Of a DNA stretch of 64,000 nucleotides, positions 1-12,247 are shown piece by piece. Made by a program: the position numbers and the translations under genes. This DNA is from Datura wrightii. Taxonomy: Eukaryota > Streptophyta > Magnoliopsida > Solanales > Solanaceae. Location of the stretch: contig JASDFA010000027.1 in NCBI GenBank assembly GCA_035772735.1, positions 31,354,001-31,418,000 on the forward strand, written 5' to 3'. Under the pieces are notes generated by a model. It worked only from the letters and a program-made list of their open reading frames with translations, was not told the DNA's origin and ran no database searches. Position 1 is the stretch's first letter. Each line of letters starts with the position of its first letter.

Positions 1-72
1 GCTCCAGATACAGATATAGCTCCAGAAACAGATATGGCTCTAGAAACTGATATAGCTTCAGATCACGGATAA
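1..72. repeat. 18-bp tandem repeat, about 4 copies
   Basis: Four imperfect copies of an 18-bp unit of the form gctccagatacagatata run from the first base to about 72. The array probably starts before the window. It lies within the plus-strand Tekay-type LTR. Confidence 0.75.
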
Positions 73-1334
73 CAATAATCAGATAAACAGATAAAGGCCA
101 GGTAGCAGTTAGCCCAGCAATCAGAAATGGTGCAAAACAGAATATAGCATCAGTTGTTTAATACGGACTGGCCTTGAAATAAAGAAGAGAGTATGATTAG
201 TATTTTTCACTTGAGCATGCTTGTTGTGTATGTGTTTTGCATGTTGAGACTTGTTATGGCATGTGGGTATCCTTTAGCATCCCCGCCGCCCCTGGGTTAT
301 AGTTGTGTCGATACCAGATTCAGATACCGCCCCCTAGTTAGGCGATGTCGTCCGCCTAGAGGACGATGATGGCCGACCACCATAATAATACGGTCCAGAT
401 TACCTTGCTTGCAGGGGCAATACAGTTTACTCTGTGCAGAGCCAGATTACCCTGTTTACAGGGGCAGACTACTTTGTGTGCGCTTGTGGCCGCGGGCAGT
501 TTCAGATACAGATTTTTATAAAATTACCCTGTTGTGTGTTTACACCCAGGGGCAGTTCTGTTGGTTGGAACCTTCCGGCTTATGGGGGTCGGTCAGGTAT
601 TGTGTATATTTATATGTATATCTATATGTGCTATTAGATACTGATAGGCAGTAGGACGACACGTCGTCAGGTACGCCCAGTTTAGTTACACATTAGGTAA
701 ACTCTCCCCAGTTATCCTCAGCTAGATAGACTCAGCTACTTCCTTCTTATATGTCATGCTATTGTTGTTACCCATTTCAGTTTGTTTACATGCTCAGTAC
801 CTGTGGTACTGACGCCCGTGGGGGCGCTGCATTGCTTGCCTGCAGGTACACAGAGATGAGGAGTCGATCCCTCGTGATCCAGTCAGCAGAGTTATCAGCT
901 CCTATCCTCCGGAGCTAGATAGTCGGAGGTTGTTCCTATTTCCTTTTGATTACAGTTTGGGTAGGTCGGGGCCCTGTCCCGACCATTCTATTATTACTTC
1001 CTCAAGGCTTGCAGTCTAATGTTTCCTTTGGTGGTGGAGCTGTCGTGTGGGGCCGTGCATGTATATATGTGTTTAGTTGTTGATATTGGTCACGTGGGGC
1101 CTTCTTCTGGTTATAGTTAGTGACCTTGTCAGTCACAAATGTGAATAGCAGTTGCTTCAGATTATAGTGTCATCATTCTGATTAGCTGTTTTGCATTGCA
1201 GGTGGCTATAGGCCTAATCAGCCGGGGGCTGTATTTACAACCTCTATATAGCCGGTTCGTTTCTGAAGTAGAGCCAGAGTCTAGCAGGCACTAGGTGCCC
1301 GTCATACCCCCCCCTCCCAAAGTGGGGTGTGACA
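1..1334 (+). mobile_element. 3' part of a Tekay-type LTR (same superfamily as F and G)
   Basis: The last ~50 bases, ending GTGGGGTGTGACA at 1334, are the reverse complement of the outer LTR ends of elements F (50305) and G (26361), including the ggcac..aggtgcc block and the C-run. This LTR therefore lies in plus orientation and its U5 end is at 1334. The block gacgccc..gggcgctgcattgcttgcctgcagg (about 810-845) is also shared with F and G. No primer-binding site follows 1334, so this is a 3' LTR or a solo LTR whose start lies outside the window. The expected target duplication on the right would be GGTTA (1335-1339); its partner is not visible. The short ORFs inside (409-654, 434-637) have no recognisable domain and I read them as chance. 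Confidence 0.8.
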
Positions 1335-2167
1335 GGTTAAAACCCTGGGAATCAATATACTTTATTAAGGACTTGAACTCATGAATTTGAGAAGAAGATT
1401 TGACATGAGGGTTGAAGAAATCCCTCATTCATGGCCCTATATACTTGAATAAACTGATTTCCAAACTATTCTTGAAAGCCCGAGAAAATTGGGGAAGAAA
1501 TTGAAGAGAATTCTAGTTTGATTGTTGAAGGAAATTTCAATTCAATACATGCATAGGAGCCTAATGAATTAGAATAGGCTAAACCCTCTTAAAACACTCA
1601 TTTTAGGGCTTAAAATGATGTCACTATACCCCTGGGAATTCGCATGAAGAACCTGACTGCCAGCTACAACAACCAATCCATTGGGTCGTTGTAGGATATG
1701 ACTTTTCATTGGACCATCCATTATTTCTTGGGGAAATTATTGTACTTTTTTTGTTCTCCAACCAATGACCAAACGGGAAGAGTCGTTACTTGCAACACTC
1801 CTTTTGTAGTCACCATTGTTTCTCACATGCCTTGCTTTCAAACTCCAGACAATGGATTCACACAGCAGGTCGTTACTCCCCCCAATGGGTCATTGAACCC
1901 TTTCGTTGTCACTAAAATAGATCTGACCCTTTTCTGAACTCTATTCAACGACCACTCAGGACAACCCACTGGATCATCCAATGAGTCATTGCTAGGCTCG
2001 TTGTTTCTCGGGGAATCTTGACTGGATACTTACAACGAGTCACATAATGAGTCGTCGTTTCCAACAATGAATCGTTCCTTGAGTCATTCTATGACATTGG
2101 TGAAATATTTCTTATTTTCTCCATTTCAATCTTCGGGTCTAATCTTAGGGGCTTTTAGCGTGTTACA
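1335..2167 (-). mobile_element. Fragment of a B-family LTR (U3 side)
   Basis: The segment ends with GCGTGTTACA at 2167, like the right ends of LTR B (14874) and of E (10068). It contains the phrase 'catgagggttgaagaa..ccctcattcatggccctatatact', which matches B near 13810-13860. It is filled with words of the type gggtcgttg, gagtcattg and caacgacc that mark the U3 of B and E. The adjoining sequence (from 2168) is RNase H of element A, so this LTR was inserted into A. The left part of this LTR was then split off by the insertion of the LTR ending at 1334. Orientation is minus, as for B. Confidence 0.7.
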
Positions 2168-3860
2168 CAAATACTACCGCTGCCAGCTCAAGATCGTGAG
2201 ACGGTTAATTCTTTTAATGAACCTTGAGCTATCTGAAAATATAAGCTACAACTTTGCCATATTGCATCAACACACAACCAAGGCTAATTATAGAGGCATC
2301 GCAGTAAATTACAAGCCCATCCAAACCTTTTGATAGAGTCAAAACTGAGGCTGTAGTGAGTCAAGTCTTCAACTCCTGAAAACTCTTCTCATAATCATCG
2401 AACAACTAGAACTTAACTTTCTTCAGAGTCAACATGTTAATAGGAGAGGTGAAAGAGGAGAATCCTTCCACAAACCGTTTATAATACCCAACTAAACCCA
2501 AGAAACTCCTAATCTCTAATAGAGAGATGGGTCTTGGCCAGTTCTTAACTACTTTGATCTTTTGTGGATCCACCTGAATACCCTCACTAGAGATAACATG
2601 ACGAAGTAATGTTACTAATTTCAATATAATTCACACTTACTGAACTTAGCGAATAACCAGCAATCCCTAAGGGTTTGTAAAACTATCCTCAAGTTGTCAG
2701 CATGCTTATCATCACTATAGGAATAGACTATGATGTCATCTATGAAGACGATGATGAACATGTCCAAGTACTGAATACCTTGTTAAACAAGTCCATAAAA
2801 GCTGTAGTAATCCAAAAGACATAACAACAAATTCATAGTGACCATACCGAGTTTTGAAGGCTGTCTTTGGAATGTCACATTCTTTGACTCTAAGCTAATG
2901 ATAGCTTGATCTCAGGTCCTTATTTGAAAAGCAGCTAGCTTCTTGAAGTTGGTTGAACAAGTCATTAATCATGGGGATGGGATACTTATTCTTGATTGTG
3001 ACTCTATTCAACTGATGCTAGTTGATGCACATTCTAAGCGTACAGTCCTTCTTCCATATATATAGAACTGGGTCACCCCATGGAGATATACTAGGTCTGA
3101 TAATCTAAAAGGTCTTTTAGTTGTTCCTTCAACTCCTTGAGTTCAGTTGGAGCCATTTTGTAAAGAGGAAGTGAGATAGGTTAGGTATCTAGAATAAGGT
3201 CTATTCTGAAATCGATCTCCCAATTTAGAGGGACTCTGGGAAGAGCTTTAAAAGATATATCTGAGAACTCATTTATGACTACAATTGATTAAAGTGGGAG
3301 CTAGAATTTCTAACCTTACCTGAATGATACATGTATCCCTTAGAAATCACTTTTCTAACCTTAATTTAGAGATAAACCGACCTTAGGCGTTGAAGTACTA
3401 CCCTTCCACTCTAGGATTAGTTCATTAGGAAACTGAAACTTAATGACTCAGGTTCTGCAGTCGATTGAGGCATAGTAAGAGTGCAACAAGTCCATTCCAA
3501 GAATAAGATCAAAATTGACCATATCTAACTCTACTAAATCGATTGCGGTGACTTTCTATAAAACTATGACCAGCCAGTTTCCATATACCCGACTAGCTAT
3601 AACTAACTCACCAATAGGAGTAGAGAGTAGATATGGTTATGAGAGAGTTTCTACACTAATATCAAACTGAACCACAATGTATGGAGTCACGAAGGAAAGT
3701 GTGGCTCCTGGGTTTAGTAAAGCACAGACACAGTAATTACATCAGGTGAGTTCTCCTTATCCTGACATAAAGATAGAGTATAAGTAGTTCTAACACTGAC
3801 CACCACCTATGCCATAAATAGTACCCTACTATCTGGGGTGATTTGATGGAGTTGCTGAAG
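2168..3860 (-). pseudogene. pol: Element A pol remnant: protease, reverse transcriptase, start of RNase H
   Basis: This would encode the polyprotein that matures gag and copies element RNA into DNA. Reading leftwards: a retropepsin-like stretch around 3640-3725, where the active-site motif reads N-P-G-A because the Asp codon is now AAC (complement of 3712-3714); a degraded RT fingers and palm region; the FIDD active-site box at 2735-2746, followed by IVYS; the RT thumb and connection ORF at 2406-2624 with LVGYYKRFVEGFS; and the first RNase H codons at 2168-2330. The homologous stretch in element E (14880-16300) is the best template. Many frameshifts and stops separate these islands, so no protein is made. 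The exact protease/RT boundary is my estimate. Confidence 0.75.
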
Positions 3861-4928
3861 TAGTGTGCTGGGCCTTTTCAAGTTCGATTGACAGGCAATC
3901 CTTCAACCCGTGACCCAACTAGCCACAACCAAAGCAACTGTCTTTGCCTAAAGTTTACTCATTGGATGGTTCTTACCACACTTTGAACACTCTAAATATT
4001 GCGTCTACTGGGGACATGACTCTATGACTGAGAGCCTGATGCTTTACCCTTCCGATCACTATGGGGTCTGGGGGAAGAAGCATTAGTTGATAAGGATGCT
4101 GAAGATCTCTGCTATTGCTATGAGTGATTACCACCACCTCACCTCTCCTGTGAATAGTCAAACTGTCCTGTTATAGCCCTCTTGCGCTCCTTCTCCTTTT
4201 CTTTTAGCTTTTCCTCCCCAATCTGTTAGGCATGGATCATGAGCCTAGATATGTCTAGGTGGCTAATGAGCATGGCGGTCCTACACTCCTTAACCACCAG
4301 GTTTGAAACTCTTGATACGAACTTGCTCATCCGAGCCTTGGGTTTAGCAACAATTTTTGGAGCATATTTGGATAGCTAAGTAAACTTCAGTTCACACTCC
4401 TAAAAGGTCATAGAGTTCTTCTTCAAATTGATGAACTCCTCCACCTTAGATTCCCTCAACTCACGGGGAAAGAATCAGTCCTAGAACACCGTCATGAACT
4501 CATCCCAATCCACTAAACTTTCACCAACCCGTCTTTCCTCTTTCTACTTTTAATACCATATCTAGGCCACTCCTTTTAACTAATAGGCAGCCAAATCTGC
4601 ACTTTCGATAGAGCGACACCCATGATTTGGTGATTTTCTGAACCTTGTTGATAATGTCGTGTGGGTCCTCATCTACCTTGAACCTATGAAATTATGGGGA
4701 ATTCCTCAGATTGAAGTCCCAAACTCTGGTAGCAACTGCAGTTCCACTTGGGTTAGCAGGTACAATGTCTTGCTGGTTGACCTGGTTGGTCACAGCCTAG
4801 GCAAGTACTTGGAACGCAGCCCAAAACTTAGTATATGTCACCTGCTCGTTCATAGGGGCTACTGGAGCTGGTGGGGCTTGCTGGTTTACATTTCCGTTCC
4901 TTCTTCCGTTAGCTCGTCTAGGAAGCAT
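3861..4928 (-). pseudogene. gag: Element A gag remnant
   Basis: The capsid/nucleocapsid gene begins at an ATG (complement of 4926-4928) and opens MLPRRANGR, followed by a Pro/Ala-rich N-terminus as in element E (start at 48398). A zinc knuckle CX2CX4HX4C is visible at 3895-3936, but one codon inside it is TAG (3919-3921) where element E has Gln. Further in-frame stops lie near the N-terminus (for example in 'QVLA*AVTNQ'). The gene lies just downstream of the primer-binding site, as expected for gag. It is a pseudogene; only the knuckle and the N-terminal segment are well supported. Confidence 0.7.
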
Positions 4929-5130
4929 TGTCTATAAATGCATAGAGCACGAGTTCGAAGGTTATTCTTAGAGTTTCACACTCCATTGAACGATAAGAAT
5001 CATGAAAGAAGGGAAATTTCCTAAAATGTCTTGTAGCCTCTTTGTCATAAGTGTGGCACACTTCACACCCATTAACACAAAACTCTACTTGATGCGGCTT
5101 TCAAACGCCCTAGGACACACCTAATCAGAT

Positions 5131-5142
5131 GCTCTAATATCA
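5131..5142 (-). other. Element A primer-binding site (initiator-Met tRNA type, decayed)
   Basis: The minus strand reads TGATATTAGAGC, two changes from TGGTATCAGAGC, the 12-base site complementary to plant initiator-Met tRNA. It lies four bases inside the LTR end, the same spacing as in E, F and G. Confidence 0.8.
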
Positions 5143-5146
5143 AGTT

Positions 5147-7228
5147 TGTCATGACCCGAGTCTATATCCTAAATACGACATGATGACTAGAGCTACGAGT
5201 GACCCCAAGCTAACCCATGGCATAGCATATTACTAACATGATCTGAATTTAAGAGAAAATTGAGCGGAAGCTAACTATATTGTAGGAAATCTTATAAATA
5301 AATCTTGAGTCAAAAGCTGAAACTAATAAAACTCTGTCTGAAAATCTCTAATAACTGATAAGCTATTGGGACAAGTCCCTAGCTAACTCTAGGTCTGTAA
5401 CTAAAAAAAATGACTGAATAAAAAGGGAAAGAGCTCCAGTAATAAGTACTCACCATTGGTTGCTACTAGATATCACCGGAGAAAGTCTAGCTGCGATGCT
5501 GAGTCTAGGTACCTGAGCCTAAATAATGAAATGATATAGCAAATAGAGTATATGGTCAGTACTTTGAATGTAATATGTATGTGAGGTATGCAAATAAAAA
5601 CATGGGCATGTTAGTAAAATCTGAAGATACTGCTGAACAAACATGCAATGACCCTATCTGAATGCATTAAATATTGTAAATGTGGCATGGAGATATGAAA
5701 ATACTGTAAATGCTAGTAAAACTAATTTTTAGGATCAAACACATATATTAAAGTTTGAAAACTGATACTAAACAAAAAATTGCAATTATACTTTGGGAGA
5801 GTCTGTTAACCGATATATAACCACGTGAGCTAAACATTGAGTTCGATGTATACGCCCTACTGGTAGGACCTAATATACCTTGCCAAGGTATAAAGGAATC
5901 TTTGTGTGATCACTAAACTGAGGACCATGTGGGCTAATAATCTACAGTGGCATGTAGTTCTGGAAACTTGGGTGCGTTGAACCCCTGCCTACTCAGTGCT
6001 AAGTACTACTCCCAACTAATAGTATACTGATGGCTCTAAGACTTATTTCCTAAGACTAAGTCAGAACTTTTTAATGCGAAAGTACTTTGAGAGTCTACAT
6101 TACCTGATACTGATATTATTGCAAATCTAAAAGTAATGATTTTACTGAGAAACATTTATATTGAAATCATGTTAAGGTTATACACTTATTATAAGATAAC
6201 CTTTCTAAAGGAAAGCTAAATCATGCTGGCTTAACTTGAAATCATGTCACAATCATGGTTATGAGAATACAATATATAATCAGATATAAAAGCATGAATT
6301 TTACTTACTAAAAATTATGAGAAACTTGAAACATTAAGAAAGTTTGGGAGTTTATAAGATGATTGAAAAACCCTAGGACATGATCTTGTATAGAATTGAA
6401 AGTTCTAGGTTTTGTAAAAAAATTTGCAACACAAGGGTGAAAGAATAGTCCTTCTTGAATCCCCACATACCTGGAGAAAAAGACTTCCTTGCTAAAGCTT
6501 GAAATTCTTTGATCTTTGAGAAAAAACCCTTGGTTGGCTTAAGAGAGTTCTTTCAAACTATATGATCTAAGTCTAAGAGAGAATGAGAGGGGGAATGGTC
6601 GACTAATCCCTTCAATTCCCCTCTAAGATATCCCAATACGATGTAGTTTTGGAATTAAAATAATGAAAAGTTATGAAAATACCCCTGAGAAGTTGTCTGA
6701 AAAACTATCCGTCCAGATCTAACGGCCCATGTCATGAGTCATTATTTGTCACCACAAATCGTGGTGCCCATCTACTATAGGGTGGATCAATTTCCACATC
6801 TCTAATCCTCCCTCCTACAAGCGTATGGTATGATCTGTACCATGGTACAACGGTCCATTACAAAGGATCGTACCACCTAAAACCATATTATTTATTCTCT
6901 GATGTTCGTCCTACGGAGACATACCACAACCCATACAATCTTACCACGGGTCGTACCATGGCTTGTGTTTACCCAAAAATCTCTGAGCACTTCTCTGAAT
7001 CCCTTCCTTTGAGCCTTCACTATGACCCGTATAATCTTGGTATGGATATTTTGTTCCTGTTGTGGTTTTTGGACAAAAATCTACTAAATTTCTAGGGCTT
7101 CTTTCCATGGCTCTTGGCATGACTCATACCTTAAAGAAATGAGTCGTACTAAGGGAAAAAGTCAAGTTTTTTGCTGGTTCACATTCCATATCTGGGGGTT
7201 TGGTTTTAGGGACTTTTGGGGTGTTACA
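5147..7228 (-). mobile_element. Element A 5' LTR
   Basis: The LTR begins TGTCATGACCCGAG and ends GGGGTGTTACA on the plus strand (TG..CA type), 2082 bp. U3 lies to the right. Between about 6700 and 7170 it carries repeated words built on ggtcgtaccatgg and tatggtatgat, mostly inverted repeats. It shares the 'accgatatataaccacgtgagctaaa..gttc' block (5815-5850) with the E LTR (8360-8400). There is no coding content. Confidence 0.85.
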
Positions 7229-7664
7229 ATCGTCATTGACATTAGAGAAGTTGCAAGTCTGAGGGAAATATACAAAGTCATTTTAGGTCCTTAGATATAA
7301 TATACGAATCATAAATAGCTACACAGAGTGAGAATCAGAGACATTGCAGTCTATGACTCCAACATACGAAAGCAAATATAGTCAGTAGATTCAAAGTATG
7401 GACTGTAAATTATGTCGTACATCAAGAGTTTAGAGAGTTTGCATTTTGAAGATCCTATCTCCAAAGGGCATATATGGACCACAAATTCAAAGTACGATCT
7501 ATCGATTAATTTACGACTAATGACATGTCACAAAAAATAATCAACTTATGGTGCAATGTACAAGCCATGAATCTAATGTACAGAGCATAACTAGTACCTG
7601 GGCAGTCTAAAATTAAATTAAAATTTGGTATTTTGGCCTTAGTATTAATAGCATTTTTAGTCTT
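7229..7664 (+). mobile_element. Possible left half of an Athila-like LTR (W), host site of element E
   Basis: This 436-bp stretch lies between LTR A and element E. It has no ORF of interest. Its last five bases, GTCTT (7660-7664), are repeated at 60939-60943 on the other side of E, so it was once continuous with the sequence from 60944 on, which resembles an Athila-type LTR. Words such as gtacgatc and gtcgtac suggest U3-like content. The assignment is inferred from continuity rather than from a direct match. Confidence 0.45.
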
Positions 7665-10068
7665 TGTCACGACCCGAGTCTGCACCCTAGATGCGACACG
7701 GTACATAGAATCATAAGTGATCCCAAGCAAACCCATGGTGTAGCACAATTCTATAATGACTAAACTACTGTAAAAGACTATTAAGTGGAAGTTGATTAAA
7801 ACAATAACCAAATACTAAATAACTAAAGAGCATCTGATAAATTACTGATATTTACTCAAACACTAAGACTCAAAATCAAACTAACAAATACTATTTGAAC
7901 TCCTTTCAGATGATCTGAAGAGCTGCTGGGATGGATCCCAAGCTAACTCTAATATCTAAAATTAAAATTTAAAATAACAAATGCTGAAGATGAAAACTCT
8001 TACCCTCAGAAGATGAGGACTCACTAAAGGAACTCTGCTGGAATAAGCCTAAAAGAGTAGCTAACCCTACTGCTGATCCTAAAAGCCTTAGCCGATATCA
8101 TGAAACAATATAGCATGGAAAGCATGCCTCAGTACTTTTTATGTACTGTATATGCAAGGTCATGAAATTTTAGAACATAATCATACTTAAAGAATATGTT
8201 AAATAAACATGCTGAAATATTTAAAATGACTATGATTTAAATTATACATTCTGCAGATAAACTAAAATCTTAGAGTAGTACAAACTAGTAAAACTAATAT
8301 AAGGGACGTAATCATATCCTAAGATCTATGACTGAACTATACTGTGGGAGAGACTCTAACCGATATATAACCACGTGAGCTAAATGTGGAGTTCAATGTA
8401 TACACCTCATCGAAAAGAGCCCACTGTACCTTGCTAGGGTATTGTGGCGAAGCTGTGTGATCATTGTCTAGGGCCCATTCGGGATAATAACCTGTGGTGG
8501 GATGTAGTTTTGGGAACGTGGGTGCACTTAGCCTTGGCCCGCTCAGTGCTAAGTACTACTCCAAACTGGAATTCTAGTTATATCTATTTGGAATGATAAG
8601 CTCAAGACTGATGTCCCAAGGCTAAGTAGAACAACTTATCTGAAAGTGTCTAGAAAGACTAAGGGACTTGATTCCTGAAGATACTAGATTTAAACATAGA
8701 CTGATAAAAGGGCCAAACTGATCAACTGACATTTCTGAAGAATAAGAATTGTAATTGTAATCTGAAAATACAAATTTTAACTTGAAATATTCATACTAAA
8801 ATTCTTATAGTATTCAACTCAACATCATACCAACATTAGGGCTATAAATGAATATGTAAAAAAATGAAGTCAAATCATGAATTTCACATAGTATTAATCA
8901 GGGTAACTAGGAGGGCTACTAAATTACAAGAAAAATCAAGATCTGTCTGGAACCCTAACTCATGATTTCTGTAGGCATGGATTGATAAAAGATTCTAAAT
9001 ATACTTGGGCACAAGAGTGAGAGGAATACCCTTACTAAAACCCCACATACCTAGAGAAGAAATAATTCTGAGGAGAATTGGTAGCCATAACTTTTTCTTA
9101 AGAGAGGAACTCAAGAGTTTATTTGCGTTAATCTAAAAATCTAAGTAGGGAATGGGGGATAAAAACCATTTACCCCTCCAAAATATTTGAAAGTATTCCC
9201 AAAGCGACGTAGTTTAGCAACTAAAAAAGCAGAAATTTACAAAAATCCCCCTAAAGAAAAGTCTGCAAAACTAACCATAACGAATCAATGGGTCACATAA
9301 CGAGTCATTGGTGGTGACCACGACTCATTTGGACCAGTCGTTGGTTGTGGGTCTAAAGATTTCCCTTCTCTAGAATTCTCATAATGGATGACAGGAAGAC
9401 TCGTTGGTGAGTACAATGGGTCATTGTTTCTGCTCATTGCCACTGGAGGAAATTCTAATTTTCTTATCTCAACTTCACACCTCCACTTAGCGAGTCACCT
9501 AACGATTCTTTAGGTGACTGGACGACTCATTAACTTGACTCATCGTCATTACTAGAATTTTGAACAATTTTTAGACTAGACCAATGGACAGGAACAACAA
9601 CTCGTTAGGTGGAACAACAAGTTGTTAGTTCCACTCATTGTCACTGGGGAAAGTTTCAAAGAGATTTTGGATCTCTCTCAACGAACGGACAGAATGACCC
9701 GTTATCTAAACAATGGGTCATTATTTCAAACCGTTGTCACTGGAGAGATTTCTAACCCTTTCTGGATTTTCTCTAATGGCTCCATACGATGAGGCATTAT
9801 ACCAAACAACGACTCATCGTCTGGCTCGTTGTTTGGGAGAAGAATTTTTTATCATATCCTGAACTTGACATAACGGGAAACACAACGACATGTTCCCACT
9901 AACGATGGGTCACTGTACCACTCATTGAATCTGAGGGAGGAACGTGCTGAACAACTAACAACCAACTTAACGAGTAATTTTCTTTAGCAATGACTCATTT
10001 AATGAGTTGTTCTGAGAAAAAAATTTCTGATTTCTTCAGGCTTTTAATTCCAAGTCTGGGGTGTTACA
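7665..10068 (-). mobile_element. Element E 3' LTR
   Basis: This LTR is 2404 bp and runs from TGTCACGACCCGAGTC to GGGGTGTTACA. Its U3 side (9270-10020) is a dense field of about 20 short words related to aacgagtcattg and caacgactcgtt, in both orientations. A hairpin CAGTAC-7-GTACTG sits at 8130-8148. The GATGAGGACTCAC block near 8003-8025 is shared with B and the LTR at 61889. The ORF at 7506-7811 crosses the LTR edge and is not a gene. Confidence 0.9.
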
Positions 10069-10100
10069 ATATCTCTCCCTTGGGAATATTCGTCCTCAAA
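10069..10100 (-). other. Element E polypurine tract and GAGGACGA box
   Basis: The minus strand reads AAGGGAGAGATAT directly against the 3' LTR, a purine-rich tract suited to prime plus-strand DNA synthesis. Just upstream on that strand is TTTGAGGACGAA (complement of 10089-10100), a box found at the same place in C, D, F and G. Confidence 0.75.
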
Positions 10101-10299
10101 TGAAGGTTAAGTAAGCCAAAAGACTAGGGAAAGAGCTACAATCCCAAACTGAAGATTAATAATTAATTACTGAAGGAGGGACTGACTCCGATTTAAGATA
10201 GACATACTAACTAAATTCATGCAACTAGCGTGCACACTAAAACATGAATAAAGCCGATGATTTGTGGAACTGAATAGTGTACTGAGGAGAAATTTACTA

Positions 10300-11960
10300 C
10301 CTGATGATGAAGCTTAGGTGGAAAGAAATAGGTTAGGGTATTTAGTCATCATATCTGCTTCTACTTCCATGTAGCTCCCTCAACTAGCTCGTTCCTCCAT
10401 AAAACCTTTACTAAAGCAACTTCCTTGTTCCTCAACTTATGAACCTGACTATCTAGGATCTAAACTAGGACATCTTTGTAAGAGAGACTATCCCTTACAC
10501 CAATTCTCTCTAAAGGAACTACTGAGGTCAGATTGCCGATGCATTTCTTAAACATGGACACATGGAAGACCGGGTGCACCGATGCTAACTCCGCATGCAA
10601 ATCCAGCTCATATGCCACATTGCAAATGTGCCTCAAGATTCTGTAAGAACCAACATATCTAGGAATGAGCTTTCCTTTCTTCCAGAACCTCATTACCCCT
10701 TTGATAGTTGAAATTTTCAGATATACCCAATCATTCACAGCAAACTCCAGGTCCCTTCTCCTAATATCTGCATATGATTTCTATCAGTTTTGAGTTATTT
10801 TCAGTCGTTCCCTGATAAGATGAACCTTCTGCATGGTCTCATGTACTGAATCAGGTCTTATTAAGGTAGCTTCACCAACTTCAAACCACCCTTTATGAGA
10901 TCTACACCTACTACCATATAATGCCTCGAATGGGGCCATCTGAATACTAGAGGTGTAGTTGTTGTTGTATGCAAAATCGATGAGAGGTTAGTAATCATCC
11001 CAACTACCCTTGAAATCGATCACATAATCCCTTAACATATCCTCTAGAGTCTGAATAGTCCGCTCAGCCTAGACATCTGTCTGTGGGTGAAAGCTATGTT
11101 GATCTTGACCTGAGTACCAAGTCCTTTCTGAAATGATTTCTAGAAGTGCGAGGTGAACTGAGTACCCCTATCTGATATGATGGAAAAAGAAACTCCATAC
11201 AGTCTGACTAACTCCCACATGTATAGTCCATCATAATCCTCTGCTGAGTCTATGGTCTTAACTTGTAGGAAATATTCTAACTTAGTCATCTAGTCTACAA
11301 CCACCCAAATTAAGTCATGTTGTCTGTGCGTACAAGGTAGTCCCGTAATGAAGTCCATGTTCACTTCTTCCCACTTCCAAGTAGGAATTCTAATATCCTG
11401 AGTTATACCCCTAGGTCTCTGATGTTCAACCTTGACCTATTGGTAGTTTGGACACTTAGCCATAAATTCTATAATGTCCTTCTTCATGCATTTCCACCAA
11501 TAGACTTCCCGTAGGTCACGGTACATCTTGGTGGCACCTGGGTGGATAGAGTACCTAGTGTTGTGAGCCTCTATTATTATCCGCTATTTCAAATCCTCTA
11601 CATAATCACAGCATAACCTGCGATGGTAATGGAGCACACTATCTCCCCCTTTGGAGAATGCTTCCACCTCTTTCCTTAAGACTGCTTCTATCAAATTGAG
11701 TAGAATTGGTTATTCATCCTGCTTTGAGTTAACCTCCACCACTAGGGAGGATTCTGACCCACTCTAGACTACAACTCTACCTTCTGCTAAATAAACCAAC
11801 TGGACACATAACCGAGCCAGTCTGTGAATATCCTTTGCCTTCTCCTTTTTACCCTCCTCAACATAAGTAAAATTCCTTATGGACATCCTATTGAGGGCAT
11901 CAACCACTATATTGGTCTTGCCTGAGTGATATAGCTCACTCATGTCATAATCCTTTAATA
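10300..11960 (-). pseudogene. pol: Element E integrase with chromodomain-like tail (broken)
   Basis: Integrase would join the DNA copy to the genome. The best C-terminal island is 10460-10738 (GKLIPRYVGSYRILRHI, HPVFHVSMFKKC), the SH3-like part, followed by a degraded KVLWRN stretch that corresponds to the chromodomain-like tail in F. Upstream, the core is recognisable against G and F (for example the FHPQTD stretch near 11080), but the codon just before the catalytic Glu region is TAG. The zinc-binding and core parts lack long open frames. The region lies between the polypurine tract and RNase H, as expected. It is a pseudogene. Confidence 0.7.
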
Positions 11961-11987
11961 ATTATATCCATCTTCTCTGACACAGAT

Positions 11988-12247
11988 TCAGGTCCTTCTA
12001 ACTGAATACATACTGTAGGCTCTTTTTGTTAGTAAAAACAACGACATGAACTCCATAAAGGTAATGCCCCAAATCTTCAAGGCAAATACTACTGCTTCCA
12101 GTTCAAGATCGTGAGTGAGATAGTTTTTCTTATGAACTTTGAGTTGTCTAGAGGCATAAGCTATTACCTTACCATGGTGTATCAGAACACAACCAAGACC
12201 AACTCTAGAGGCATAATAGAAGATCACAAACCTGTCTAAACCTTCTG
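11988..12247 (-). pseudogene. pol: Element E RNase H, C-terminal side of the split
   Basis: Translation of the minus strand gives VGLGCVLIHHGKVIAYASRQL and NYLTHDLELEAVVFALKIW, the RNase H core of Tekay elements. In the first motif the usual CDAS reads YYAS, so the first catalytic Asp has been lost or altered. The gene is interrupted at 12247 by solo LTR B and resumes at 14880. The target duplication TTCTG at 12243-12247 and 14875-14879 marks the insertion. The N-terminal residues of the corresponding ORF (to 12260) run into the LTR and are not part of the protein. Confidence 0.8.

Larger units (their letters stand above)
2168..7228 (-). mobile_element. Element A, Tekay-type Ty3/gypsy retrotransposon, left part outside the window
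   Basis: A minus-strand element with, from right to left, a 5' LTR (5147-7228), a primer-binding site (5131-5142), gag, protease, reverse transcriptase and the start of RNase H. It is cut at 2167 by the insertion of a B-family LTR, so RNase H continues, and integrase and the 3' LTR should lie, to the left of the window. Codon order and motifs match E and G, which places it in the Tekay/Del chromovirus group. The coding region is riddled with stops, so it is an old dead copy. Confidence 0.8.

Noticed and set aside
1698..2333. ORFs of 79 and 88 codons near the left end
   Set aside because: They lie in a B-type U3 full of repeated words, and the second runs into antisense RNase H of element A. 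No domain is visible.
9270..10020. Short spaced repeats in U3 as a CRISPR array
   Set aside because: Words vary in sequence, orientation and spacing, and this is plant retroelement DNA.
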